Origin: Cheiracanthium punctorium
Lineage: Eukaryota > Arthropoda > Arachnida > Araneae > Cheiracanthiidae
Assembly: GCA_038373885.1 (NCBI GenBank)
Contig: JAWZYV010016058.1
Span: 806,001-870,000, forward strand
DNA length: 64,000 bases
Direction: 5' to 3'
The notes under the pieces: generated by a model
Seen by the model: only the letters and a program-made list of their open reading frames with translations
Databases searched by the model: none
Told to the model about the DNA's origin: nothing
Made by a program: the position numbers and the translations under genes
Part shown: piece by piece, positions 1 to 10,750 of the stretch
Layout: every line of letters starts with the position of its first letter
Numbering within the stretch: the first letter of the stretch is position 1

Positions 1-48
1 ATAACTATTTGTTATGAAATATCACTATTAATGAAAAGTCCTATTTCT

Positions 49-131
49 TTTGTTTTCATAGGTTTTTTTTTAAATTTTGTTTTCATAGGTTTTTTTTAAT
101 TTTGTTTTCATAGGTTTTTTTTAAATTACGA
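49..131. repeat. Short tandem repeat, three ~28-bp units
   Basis: Three successive copies of a unit built around ttttgttttcatagg plus a T-run. Simple tandem duplication; no coding or structural role is visible. Confidence 0.8.
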
Positions 132-1425
132 ATGGAGGTTAATATAAAATAGTCGTGTAATACGAAATATATGGTTTACGGTCTAACGGTATTTAGATTT
201 AGTACTTATGCGTGTATTATCGGCATTTTGCGAAAAAATACTTTTAATTACTCAGTACATAAGAAATGTCTATACCAGGACAACAATAATCATCTTTAAT
301 ATAATTCACATAAGCAGCTCAGAAGAATTACCTGTAAAAAGATCTTAGTTTATGTGAACAGCTTATTAAGTGTTTTAAAGACTAATTATGATAGTAAAGT
401 TTGTATTCAAAGTTATATTGTTATTTAAACAAATTTAATGAAAGTAAATATTAATACATAGGTTACTTAAAAATGCCCGTTACATAAACTCAAGCGAAAT
501 TTCAAGACTTACGAAACGACGGAAAAAAAATGGGCAGGACATTTCAAGGCTTTGAAAAATATCTTCTTATTCTAAAACTTTCCTTCTGAATTTGGTTAAA
601 TTTTCTCTTATAAGACGAGATGGGAACAAATATTAAGGTTTTATGCTAAGAACCTACTTTCAACTTTTAAATGACATAAAATAAGAATATTGTTGAAAAG
701 AAGCCTTAAAAAGTTCTTTTCGCCGATTTTATTATATTTTTTTTTCCTAAGGGTGCATTAAAGTAGAAAACTTAGGACATTAATATATTTGTATAAAGCT
801 ACTCAATGAGCCTCCTAGACATTTATATTGTTCTAGAATTTAAAAAATGGAAGAGAACATATGTCATATATTTGTAATCTGTGTGATCCTGTATTAAGAA
901 ATGTTTTTTAAAGCCATGATATGTAACTAAGTTAGACTGAGGTCAATACTAGCACGGTTCATATTTCATGCATGATGGAGTTCTTAAATCAGGAATTGGC
1001 TCTATGGTACAGTGCTTTCTAATAAAGGAGCCTTCTAATGATAAATCTAACTATAAATTATCTAGTACAGAAATTGTATTAATATCAGTTGAGGTACTAA
1101 CTTGCTATGGTAGATAACGTGATTTGTTGCTTTAAAGTGACAATTTGCTTCTATAAGTTTTGACTTGGAATTTTTTAACCTTATAGTTTAATTTGTATTA
1201 CATCCCAACAGCTAAGGAACCAACATTTGAGTGAGTTTATGAATGTGTCATATTCCCATCCTTTTTTTTTTTTTATCGAGTAAAGCATCAGTTTTATACT
1301 ATTACCCATTGCAGTATAAACGAGGTATAACTTCAAAACGGCATCAGAGTGATAATTCTAACAACAGATCATGGAGATGACTAACATATTATAATTAACT
1401 CCATACGCAAAATAAGCAGCATACT
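132..1425. other. Gene-free AT-rich stretch
   Basis: About 1.3 kb of AT-rich sequence. Both strands carry frequent stops and I see no protein-like ORF, tRNA, inverted repeat or tandem repeat beyond the short T-runs. Confidence 0.5.
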
Positions 1426-1479
1426 GTTGCAGAAAATTCTGCTTGATTCCTGAGTTCGTCGTACTAAATTCCAGTACCT
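1426..1479 (-). mobile_element. Fragment of the 3' LTR end of a retrotransposon
   Basis: This 54-bp stretch matches, with substitutions, the LTR end beginning at 1738. Both start on the plus strand with TGTTGCAGAAAA and continue through the GTTCGTC and CCAGTA blocks. Read on the minus strand, each therefore ends in ...CTGCAACA, as an LTR 3' end should. Its position just beyond a truncated gag reading frame suggests that an internal deletion joined the gag start to the terminus of the 3' LTR. Confidence 0.55.
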
Positions 1480-1485
1480 CCAGTT

Positions 1486-1692
1486 CTAATGCCCGGCCTC
1501 AATTTTCTCTTGTGCAATTTTTAACTCTTCCAATCAGGTTTTCACTTCTTCGTGTGTGGTTTTTATTTCTTCCATCTCGGCTTCTACTCTCTTCTCCATA
1601 TTAGCTTTCATCTCGGTTTGTCCGGCTTCGTTTTTCTTTATCATATCCAAGATCTTTTGAAGTTCTTCCAGTTTTCCACTTGTCAAAACCAT
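1486..1692 (-). pseudogene. Gag N-terminal coiled-coil fragment of an LTR retrotransposon
   Basis: On the minus strand an ATG at 1692 opens 52 codons rich in E, K, M and Q, including GQTEMKANMEKRVEAEMEE. This looks like the charged coiled-coil start seen in many arthropod gag proteins. A TGA interrupts it, and the frame then runs 16 more codons (LEELKIAQEKIEAGH) to a TAG. The leader between the ATG and the LTR end at 1738 contains TTTGGTATCAGTG directly next to the LTR, the position of a primer binding site. No protease, RT or integrase follows. Family assignment (gypsy-, copia- or BEL-type) cannot be made from this piece; I treat it as a dead relic. Confidence 0.55.
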
Positions 1693-1839
1693 TGACCGGA
1701 AAACTTAACTCTTTAGAATCCAATCACTGATACCAAATGTTGCAGAAAACTCTGGTTGATTCGTGGGTTCGTCATTCTAAAGTCCAGTAGGTGTAGGAAG
1801 TTCGATTAGTGAGCCCACTTGCTAGAATGGTACACGGAC

Positions 1840-1845
1840 TTTATT
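1840..1845 (-). terminator. LTR polyadenylation signal
   Basis: TTTATT on the plus strand gives AATAAA on the minus strand, in GCAATAAAGTCC, about 100 bp before the LTR end. It fits the R region of the LTR at 1738-2261. Confidence 0.5.
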
Positions 1846-2192
1846 GCTTCTAGAACTTCGAAGAACAATCAGCTGTAAGATATTCACAAGCACAATGGGC
1901 TCGTAACGTGCAATTAACAGTCGGCTCAGTACAAAAGCGTTCCCAAATGCTGTATTTCTCATACAAAATAAAGCACTTCCACATGCAAAAATTCAGTGGA
2001 AACTTACGAGGAAAATCGTAAACCGTCCCTAAAGACTCAGCTATAAAGAAATTACACACAAAATTAAAACAATGCTTTTAAAAGAATCGATTATACCGTT
2101 TCTATAGCGTCAATCCAAAGCCTTAAGCTCTCACGGACATTTCTCTCTCATAAAAGCAAACAGTAAACTGATTGAACTGGGCAACCAGCGCT

Positions 2193-2202
2193 GCTTTTAT
2201 AG
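2193..2202 (-). promoter_or_regulatory. LTR TATA box
   Basis: GCTTTTATAG on the plus strand is CTATAAAAGC on the minus strand, inside the LTR and about 350 bp upstream of its AATAAA. This is the expected U3 promoter position. Confidence 0.5.
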
Positions 2203-2261
2203 ATTATGACGAACACTGTGGAATCTTCCAGAAATAACTATACATGGAATGTTGTAGAACA

Positions 2262-3930
2262 AACTCGATTTTGATTGCGTTATGAAGAGTTATATGAGTA
2301 TTAGGCTATTATGTATGTTAATGCAGGAAAATTAAGTTTTCAAGCCCCAATGGGAAAATAGCACCGAATGTCGAAATGTTGCCAAGCATGGCGACTTTTT
2401 AATGAAATATTTCCTAATTTGGCATCAAAAATAATTCCCCAATAGTATGGTTAGCGAAGTTCTAACTACAATATTTCTCGAGATTTCCAGAAAACACTAT
2501 AGTAATCAATGGGGAAACCCAAAACTCCATATCTCGAGTTCTAGTTAACCGATTTTCATGCAACAAGATGCTAAATTTAGCTATTTGGCACGTAGAATAA
2601 GAATTTAAAACTAAGTTAAACCTCAAAACAGCGAGGTGCCCCGAAAATTCGTAACAATACGCTTTCATAATTTCTTCCGAAATGATCCGCCGATCTCTGT
2701 AAGCCACGTCGAACACAATTACAGTAAAGCGCGGTGTCAAAGGAACAGCAAAAGTGCTTTGATCAACCACTGGGAATGACTGCTAAGAGAAAACTTCTTG
2801 TAAACCAAACAGGGCCGCATGCAAAAATTAAAATTCTTGTGAATCAATTCAATTCACAGTTCTTGTGAATATCCAAACAGGCCTAGAAACCAAATAGGGC
2901 CGCACTGGACCGCTGAACATGGCCGGGCGATTTGATCAGACCGGCCCCCAACATTAATAGCGCATCTAGGATATTAGTTTGGCGAGGGGAGGGTGCACAA
3001 ATACAGTTAAACTCTGTTATATATTAATGATTATGCCCTTATAACGTTAAGATACTCTGTACGTTCGAACGCTCGACTAAAGAGCAAGAGCTCACTTACA
3101 ACGTCACTCGCTTATAGCCTCCTAAATGGTCTGTTTCCTTGAATGACGTTAAATGCGTGTTCAACTGTATGTGGCATTAACCAAGAAAATTTATTTAACA
3201 CACAATACTATTTGTGAAAGCTTTTTTAGAAATAATTTGGTGGAAACTTTAAAAATAATTTATTCAATGATTCGGCAACAATTCTCAACTAAAAACGAAA
3301 TTCCCTTTAATTTTTACCTTTAGGAGAGGGATGCTTTCAGATCTTTTAGCCTCCTCCATACCTTGATAAGTATGAGAATGGAACAAATTAATACTGAGTT
3401 TCCAAAAGAACAATTTTTGTCTTTCTACTTAAATGACTACCAATCAATGAAACCACACTAAGAACTAAACGAACAATCCATTCGTAAAATTTTAAATTCA
3501 AATATTGAAAAATTTAACTCATGTAAGAAAAGAAAGAACATGCGGAGTTTATATTAAATGCATAACGAAATTCTGAATATTTATATAAGTGTTCCTATAA
3601 TTAACTTGCATTATAAATTATATATATCAGCAGAATAAAAATTCAAACTATTAAAATGGATGACAAATTAAGGGAATTAGACAGTATTTAAATAAAAAAA
3701 GTGACGCAATAAGCGGAGTAAAGTATGTGAAAATACGTATTAAAGAGGTTGGGACTTCTGAAAGATAATGTAGTATGCAGAGTGAAGTCTTAAACAGGTG
3801 ACTAACTGAAGACAAGTAACTGCATTCTGGTTAGGTGAAGGTGTTTCTTTTTCCGTCTTGTAACCAGGGTTGGGCGATTTGCCAGTTTAAAAATATTTTT
3901 ACCAGGACAGTGGCAAATAATTTTTTTTAA
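2262..3930. other. Gene-free stretch
   Basis: The 2.4-3.1 kb part has a more balanced base composition and a 102-codon open frame on the minus strand (2462-2770). I see no recognisable domain in it and treat it as chance or old repeat. From 3.1 to 3.86 kb the sequence is AT-rich with no structure. CCAGGGTTGGGCGATTTGCC near 3865 looks like a hAT-type element end, but no partner was found. Confidence 0.45.
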
Positions 3931-3934
3931 TTAC

Positions 3935-4800
3935 AATTATGCCTTTCAGCGTATCAAAAATGGTTGCTCTCACAGGCAGAAATATTTTTACAGATGGGTC
4001 TAAACATTCAAATGGAGTACGATCTGCTTTTTGCGTAATACAGAATAACGAAATCATACGTATATAAATGGTCTGAGCAGCTTCACACTCTAAACACAAT
4101 TTTTCAAGCTGAATTGATTGCAATTAGAGAAGTACTAAAATGGCTGCATTCAAACACATTCAATTCAGTAACTTTACTTACAGACAATTTTTCAGCATTA
4201 CAGATTTTATAAGACACTAAAACTACAACTTATTAGCACAATAAACACTAACTCTTTATAATAGTTTAACGTCGCAGGTTAAAATTCTTTGGGTTAAAGC
4301 ACACAAAGCTGTTTTGGGGAACGAACTGGCGGGCTGTCTAGCAAAGCAGGCAGCACTATCTTCGACTCCTCTCAACAAAATAAATTGCAAATTTTCTCTA
4401 TCGACAATTAAACAGAGCTTAACACAAAACTTTCTTAATGATTGGCAACAGAACTGGTCTTTGAGATAGAGCAGAAAACACAAACACAGGTAGATATACT
4501 TTAAATTCTTCCTCAAAGTCTCAACTGATTTTTGTCTTTCGCACAGGAATCTATTTATATTTTTCACAAACCATGGTCATTTCAACGAATATCTATACAT
4601 AATAGGCAGGGTTCCTTCCCCATTATGTGTTTGTAAAAAAAAATCTACTTCTCCATATTATGTATTATCATGTCTTCTTACGACACGTTACCATTTAAAA
4701 AAATATTCTTCCCAATCTTTACCAGCCTGGACAGACTACATTCTACGTTTTCATAGTTTACAAAATAAGATAGTAAAATGTTTATCCTTTCTTCAAAATG
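3935..4800 (+). pseudogene. RNase H and C-terminal part of a non-LTR retrotransposon ORF2
   Basis: The plus strand carries a broken RNase H domain. NIFTDGSKHSNG has the TDG[S] active-site aspartate, FQAELIAIREVLKWL the glutamate helix, and VTLLTDNFSALQ the second aspartate. VKILWVKAHKAVLGNEL is the histidine segment, and the following AGCLAKQAA shows G where most family members keep an aspartate. The frame continues past FLNDWQQNWS and ends near 4800 with the tail ...NKIVKCLSFLQND. Stops and frameshifts occur around 4066, 4210-4260 and 4465. RNase H of this sort is fused to RT in I/Jockey-like LINEs and removes RNA during target-primed reverse transcription. No RT domain is left upstream, so this is a 5'-truncated dead copy. 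Confidence 0.75.
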
Positions 4801-5692
4801 ACCAATGATCTTTTCAAAATACACAACTTCACTTATCTTCGCGTTCGGATTCGGATCCAGATTCTCAGATTTGATTTTGTTCTCTCCTCGTACATATATT
4901 CGTATTTGTATAATCTCAATTTATTCCAGTACAATATTTTACTCATTTTCTTAATTTATCCAAATTATAATATCTTTCCAGATTTGTTTCTTTTTATTAA
5001 CTTTTTAAAATTACAAATCCAAGTTTTCTTTCTGTGTAAAACTTGAGCTCAACCTTGCTATTGTTTAATAATTCAACAGCGCTGCCTGGGTTCGACTACC
5101 TTCACCACTTTGCAATATATACGATTGATTTTATTGCAAAATATTTATATATATTGTTGTTTTTACTAACCAAGGTGTTCATAAATAATGTTACAACAAC
5201 AACAACAAAATTATTGAATATATATAAACTGTAAAAACTATTAACTTCAATTTGAAATGCATACTTGGAACTGCTCAGGCTGCGAAAACTTGAACTCCAA
5301 TTCGTAAAATGACAAAAATTTGTAAACTTTCTGTACTTTGAAATCAAAAAGGGGTCCGTAACCCGCAGATATGCCGGTCCTGGTCCCTGTACTTGGTTTC
5401 GTCGGATAGTAGCTTTACAGCTACAGATTAGCAAGCAATGCAGTAAACCCGTTTGGGTTGGCATCCTATCCTCCGCAGACCTTGTATGAATGAGTACGTG
5501 CGGGAAACCTTTGGACACCGAAAAATTCAACTCGCCAAATTCTTCTCCGGACCGTCCGGATGCTGAAAAGTATACTTTTAGGAGAGTGGCGTTCTAAATA
5601 ACTTGTTCGACACTTTGATATGGTCTATGAAGTGGAGATGTAAGTTATACCTAAGCATATCCTGCCGGAGTAACCCTACGGCATATTAAAGA
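4801..5692 (+). mobile_element. Probable 3' untranslated tail of the LINE remnant
   Basis: Sequence between the end of the RNase H frame and a more GC-balanced block (5270-5690) that closes with GGAGTAACCCTACGGCATATTAAAG and an A-run. A closing pyrimidine/G block followed by an A-rich end is usual for LINE 3' ends, and the orientation matches the coding remnant. The overlapping minus-strand 142-codon frame (5102-5530) shows no domain and I regard it as chance. Confidence 0.35.
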
Positions 5693-7560
5693 AAAAAATC
5701 ACAATATGTGACTTCATTTTTTCATCATTTTCTGGTATTCATCAATATTTAATGATAACTAATGTTTTTAATTGATAATAGAATTTTAAAAAGTTAATAA
5801 ATTTTTATTAATCCTTTTTCATTAAGTATTGGGTTTCTTTTATTGCTGTCACTATCATTTAATTTCTGCTCCATTGCATATTCTTCTCGTAAATTTTTAA
5901 ACAATAATAATCGATTACATTCCACTTCTGTTTTTAAATTCACTAAGTATTGTGTCATTCATTCATTTATTTTTTATTCATTTATTTTGATAATATAAAG
6001 CTATTTCAGAAAGTGTAGCATTTTTAGAAAAAAAAAAGACATACACACATGTATTTTAGTCGTGTTACAGCAACGTACAGTATACATTAGTGCATACAAA
6101 ACTGTATGCACTAAAACTACTCTCAAACTGTGCTCAGTGGAGCACTAGTGCTCCAAGCGGAGGTAGTAATTGATCTACGAAAAAAATCTTGCTACAAAAA
6201 AAGTATGAAAACCCACTTTTAGACGATTGTAATGTTAGTTTTTAAACTGATTTATAGCTTCCAGTATATTTAAGTTTGCTCTCTATCTTTCTAGATTCCT
6301 AAAGTTAATAGATTTTTGTCTACCCTTCTTTAAAATGGTGTAAGCAGTTGAAAGGAATTTGGAAACACTCTTCTAGTTAATAAAAAATGCATTGTGCTCA
6401 GTAAATTGTATTTTTTTTCGGGGGAGGGGGCTTTAGGTGGTGTAAGCTAATTTTTATTATTTACACGTTATAAAATTTTATAATGCTCATAGAATCGCGC
6501 AAAATTCTTTTAAAACACATTCATTCATTCATAAAAGAAGTTAATAAGTTAATAAATATTAATTTTAATATCTCCGTGCCTTTCATAAAAAAATGAGATA
6601 AAAGGCTTAGAATTATACAACATCAAATTAACGTATGGCGTACATTTTATTAATTTTGAATTTTTTTTGTACGTGGACCGTATAAAAATTTAAATTGCGT
6701 ATTTATTTAATCTCCTGAAAACTGTAATCGATACCATGTAATTATGTACCTTTTAAAACGTAACTTTGTAGATTAATGTACATGTGTAGTATTCTCTTCT
6801 TTTTTTTACTTAATAAAGTTAGTTAAAAACAAACTTTAAAGATTTCAATCATTTCATCGTCATTGTGCAGTTGCTAAGAACTGGTGTGTAACCTTTTGTT
6901 TACTTTCTGTCACAAGTCATGTTCCATCCGCGTCGCTCTTTGATTTTTCCTGTTAGTTTTGTTCAAGATCTTGGTGACATTCTTGATCGTTCCCATTTAT
7001 TTTTTAATATTACAGTCAATAAAGTGACCGTCGAATTCGACGGGGTACAGCTAGTAATAATCATGAATATCAAAACTAATTTCCAGGAGGTATTCTTCAG
7101 CTTTTACTTAAAAGTTTCCAGTCAATTTCAGGAATCTCAGAATCGATACCTTCAAAATTCACCACTGGAAGATTTTTGCATTTACTTAGCTGTGTGCCAG
7201 TTGGACCACTAAATGATTTTTATCTAGATGTTTGAATATCTAAATACTTAAACAAATACCGGAATAGCAATTCATTAAAATGTAAGAGGCACACGCAACA
7301 TTGTAGCTGTCTGTTAACTTATCTTTTGATTTCTCTAATAACACTAGTTTTACACCCAGTATTAGTAATATAACCATCATAGACTATTACAGCAAGTTTA
7401 TAAAATGAAAATATAGTTTCATCCAAATAGGAGATAATGCTATTGGTAATGTTTTTAGCAGACACAGAAGATGGCGAAACATGACCAACAAACTCAGAAC
7501 CCGATTCTTGTAAAATTGTGCAGTTTTCCCATACTAAACTATAAGGGTGGATCAAATGAA
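5693..7560. other. Gene-free stretch with two strong palindromes
   Basis: AT-rich sequence. The notable content is the hairpin at 6087-6114 and the palindrome at 6139-6154, listed separately. The open frame 6919-7212 (97 codons, plus) shows no domain that I recognise. Confidence 0.45.
6087..6154. repeat. Perfect 12-bp hairpin next to a perfect 16-bp palindrome
   Basis: TTAGTGCATACA (6087-6098) pairs exactly with TGTATGCACTAA (6103-6114) over a 4-nt loop. Twenty-four bases on, GGAGCACTAGTGCTCC (6139-6154) is a perfect palindrome. The context CAGTGGAGCAC...GGAGGTAG is suggestive of a transposon end, but no partner end was found. Confidence 0.7.
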
Positions 7561-7579
7561 AACAGAACAGCAGCCACAA

Positions 7580-8160
7580 AATTAAAAGATATTATTTATT
7601 TTCAAATGTAATCGTCAAAGTTACAGAAGCACCTGTACCACTGTTGTACCAAGCGGCGAATACCTCGTTCTTAGAAAAGAGTTTTGCAGAAATTGAAACC
7701 AGTTTCAAACTTTGTCCACGATTTCACTGTCGAAGTGAAAACGTCGACCCTTCCACTTCTCTTTTAGAGGACCAAAGATGTGAAAATCACATGTTAAAAG
7801 GTCAGAGCTGCACGGTGGATATTCCAAAAGATTCCACCAAAACTGCTCCAGCTTGTTGAGTGTGCGAGTGGCCGTATGCAGTCATGCCTTGTCGTGAAGC
7901 AAAACCACACTAACAGACAAACGGCCAGAAAGCATGACTTGGATTGCTGCACATGCAGAGGTAGTGCAACACTCATAATAAGCTTAGAGCAAAGCAATTA
8001 AAGTCGATACTGTCGATTGTTGACGACGTTCTAGAAAATCAGGGAAAAGACATCAATATGATTTTGGCCCTCTCTCCGGACATCACACCTGGCTGACCAC
8101 CAACTTATATCACGTGGTTGGGCGAGCTTAATAAGGTTCTTTTCTTTCACCTTCCACTCA
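7580..8160 (-). pseudogene. Mariner-family transposase, C-terminal half (dead)
   Basis: On the minus strand a frame reads VLLHDKA, stop, LHTATRTLNKLEQFWWNLLEYPP, then CSSDLLTCDFHIFGPLKEKW and KGRRFHFDSEIVDKV. This is the second and third catalytic segment of a mariner transposase. The two aspartates (HD and CD) are separated by exactly 34 positions, the D34D spacing that defines mariner elements. A TGA replaces the residue after DKA. A later frame shift is needed to reach the C-terminal LVQQWYRCFCNFDDYI, which matches the family's conserved tail. Sequence just upstream on that strand (about 7990-8130) looks like the central domain out of frame. The N-terminal helix-turn-helix half and both inverted ends are missing, so the copy is immobile. 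Confidence 0.82.
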
Positions 8161-10130
8161 ATCAAGAAATTAAAATTTTTATATGGTCCCCTAATCCTAT
8201 TAGTTTTTAGAAAAAATTTCTTCTTTTTGTTTCAATTGCATGTACAATAAAAGAAAATTCGTCCTTCTACGACCAAAACTCGCTGAGTTACAGTTGTTTA
8301 AAGTTAGAGCACTTTTCGAGCAGCGAATAAGCGGTTGTATACAAAATGAATATGAGAAAAATTAATGTACATGGTTTCAAGCCTTGTAATATTGTCTTGT
8401 AATTTCGTTAACTATTTTATGAATGTTGCAGTATGAATGTTGCAGTAAGGAAGGTTAAACTATGTGCATCTAACAAATTAACATAAAAATATAGCTTGTA
8501 TTGGAAATAGAATTTTTTAAAGAGGTTTTAAAATGAATTGGTGTTAAATAACTTAAAATAATGAAACAAGTAACTAAAACATAAAATTGAAAAATGAAAC
8601 ATATTAAAATACAAATGTATGCACATTTTAGAAACGTAAAATAATATTACAAATTCTGTTTGCGTAACATTAGCTCAAAAGTAACTTCCTTCGGCTGCAA
8701 TACAAATATGCACCCTTGTAGGACACTATTCCTGTTCTTTGCGAAGTATGCTTGGTGCTACACATCTGCATGCTACACACAAACGATTTCTTAAATATGT
8801 CCCCGGATAGATTTTTATAGAGCCTGACTATAACATTCTGCTTAAAAATGAGTATTCTAAAATTAGTTTTGCTTCTTTCTCCGCATTATGCCAGAAAATG
8901 AAATTAACATTTATAATTTAAAATTTCAATATTTATGGGGTCTTAACGGTTTACCGTAACGGGCCATTTTCAAACGTGGAAAAGTGACTTAAGTCAAAAT
9001 ATTTGCGGCTTTATAACTCGCAGAAGGACGATTTTTGAAGTAAATTTTAATCGTAGAAGAACGATTTTTTTTAATTGTGCATCAAATTGTATAAAGAAAA
9101 GTTTTTTAAATATAACTGATAGGACCGGTGGACCGTATAAAAATTTAATTTCAGTAATTTTTATATGAATTGATTTATTGATTTCGATTGCTTCTGATAT
9201 AATAGTTTATACAATTTAAAACATTTTTCCAACTGGAATTATGTGTCTCTGACTGAGTCAATCAACGAAACTAGCTGCAAATTAAAAGAGACAAAGCAGA
9301 AATTCTGTAGATTCTTCAGAAGCTAAATATTCCAATTCGTTGCTAGAGTAGTCAATTAGGAAATGGCAGATATTACATTTGTGAATTGATAATCAGTGTT
9401 CAATTCTTTTTTAAACATGCCTATAAAGATATTTCCTTTAACCACGATTAAATCATTTTCTCCAGTTTTCAGCAGCATATGAGGAAATATATATATTTCT
9501 AAAAACTTCTAAACTTCAAAAATATGGGCTGTACATAATATGTCTACGTTCAGAGGTTGTGAGACATCCTAAAATCTTTTCGAAGCATATTTGAAATATT
9601 TTATATTGGCAGTGCTGCAACTTTTTGCAAATATTTTTCATTCGTTTTTTCCAATACATACAAAAAAGTGTACAGATGTTACATATACCTATACACAAAC
9701 TCTTTTTCTTATGCAAAATACAATCTTGTTCAGTATTCGACAGTTTAAACGATTTAAATAATTAATTTTGACATTTTATAACATCTTAAACTTTCTCTTC
9801 ATATTTTGTTCAAAATTAGAAGTTAAATTTAACATTTTTCACACGCAACTGCTTAAAAAAGCATTTAATTATAAATTTAGTTTTTGTGGATAGATATCTG
9901 TATTTCTTTTTATTATTATGATCTCTGAAGCATACATCTTTGTGAATATGATTTTATCATGACACCTTGAACTGTTCGAAGTGTATACGTTTACGAAAGG
10001 GTAATAAATTTCCTTCAAGTGATATATACTATTGTATCGGCATATTGATACATAGGGTTTAATGCGTATAAATAATTTATTTATACACATTGGATTTTTT
10101 ATTCAAAATGCGTCAATTTTTATTTTCCCA
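8161..10130. other. Gene-free AT-rich stretch
   Basis: No protein-like frame. The sequence is uniformly AT-rich with no inverted or tandem repeat that I could fix. The two short minus-strand frames (9516-9716, 9869-10090) are low-complexity and not supported. Confidence 0.45.
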
Positions 10131-10750
10131 TCTTACAATAAGGATTTAAGCGAATACAATGAAATTTAGTGACATGCCAGATAGACAAGACAGAAAACGA
10201 AACTGTAGGCAACGAATTTTTGAAAATTTGGATTAGATGTTGAGATTTTGCGAAAATTTATTCAATGAGTGTAAATTTTTGTTTCTCCATCACGTATAAA
10301 TCACTGAAGCGAGTGAAATAGAATTTAGCATCATCATTTACGTAGTCTCATACTGTAGACGCCAAAGTACTTTATTTTTTAAAAATAGGTTTTGGGAAAA
10401 TTGAGCAAATGCTTTATTTCATCCCGAATACTGGCAAAGTGAGCCAATCCGCTCGAGTCCCTAAAAATGTCAGAAAGAAATTTGGAATTAAGTTCGATGA
10501 GACGTTATTATAAACTATAGATACCAAAGTTTTAAATATTTCATAGGTTTTGAGATTTTGTGTAATTGTAGAAATATTTTCTCGCTACTTTAAAAAAGCT
10601 TAGGAGAGTAGAATGAAAATTTATAACATGATCAGCAATCACTAAGCAATAAATCTCGTTATTTTGTGAAAAAAATTGAATAAATTATAAAACTGTGCAA
10701 AAATTAGATTTTTTAATGTGGGATTACTTTAATTTACCTGGAGGTAATAT
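10130..10750 (-). repeat. Diverged, inverted copy of the 34-kb satellite monomers
   Basis: Blocks here such as AAGCGAATACAATGAAATTT (about 10148) and AAGCGAGTGAAATAGAATTT (about 10307) match the complement of the satellite block AAATTTCATTTCATTCGCTT at 33.4-36.0 kb. Between them run the same secondary marks (GAGATTTTGCGAAAATT, ACTATAGATACC). Spacing between recurrent blocks is about 150-200 bp. The copy is old and irregular and lies opposite in orientation to the main array. Confidence 0.5.

Larger units (their letters stand above)
1738..2261 (-). mobile_element. Retrotransposon LTR (about 524 bp)
   Basis: Read on the minus strand, the segment begins near TGTTCTACAACATTCC and ends ...TTTTCTGCAACA, i.e. 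TG...CA boundaries. It contains a TATA box (CTATAAAAGC, complement of 2193-2202) and about 350 bp further a polyadenylation signal (AATAAA, complement of 1840-1845), spaced as expected for U3-R-U5. The internal side is followed by a possible primer binding site and a gag start. Only this LTR and a 54-bp piece of its partner remain. The outer edge near 2261 is an estimate because no target duplication could be fixed. Confidence 0.6.

Noticed and set aside
5102..5530. 142-codon minus-strand frame
   Set aside because: Antisense to the probable LINE tail; no motif, low-complexity V/N repeat from (CAA)n DNA.
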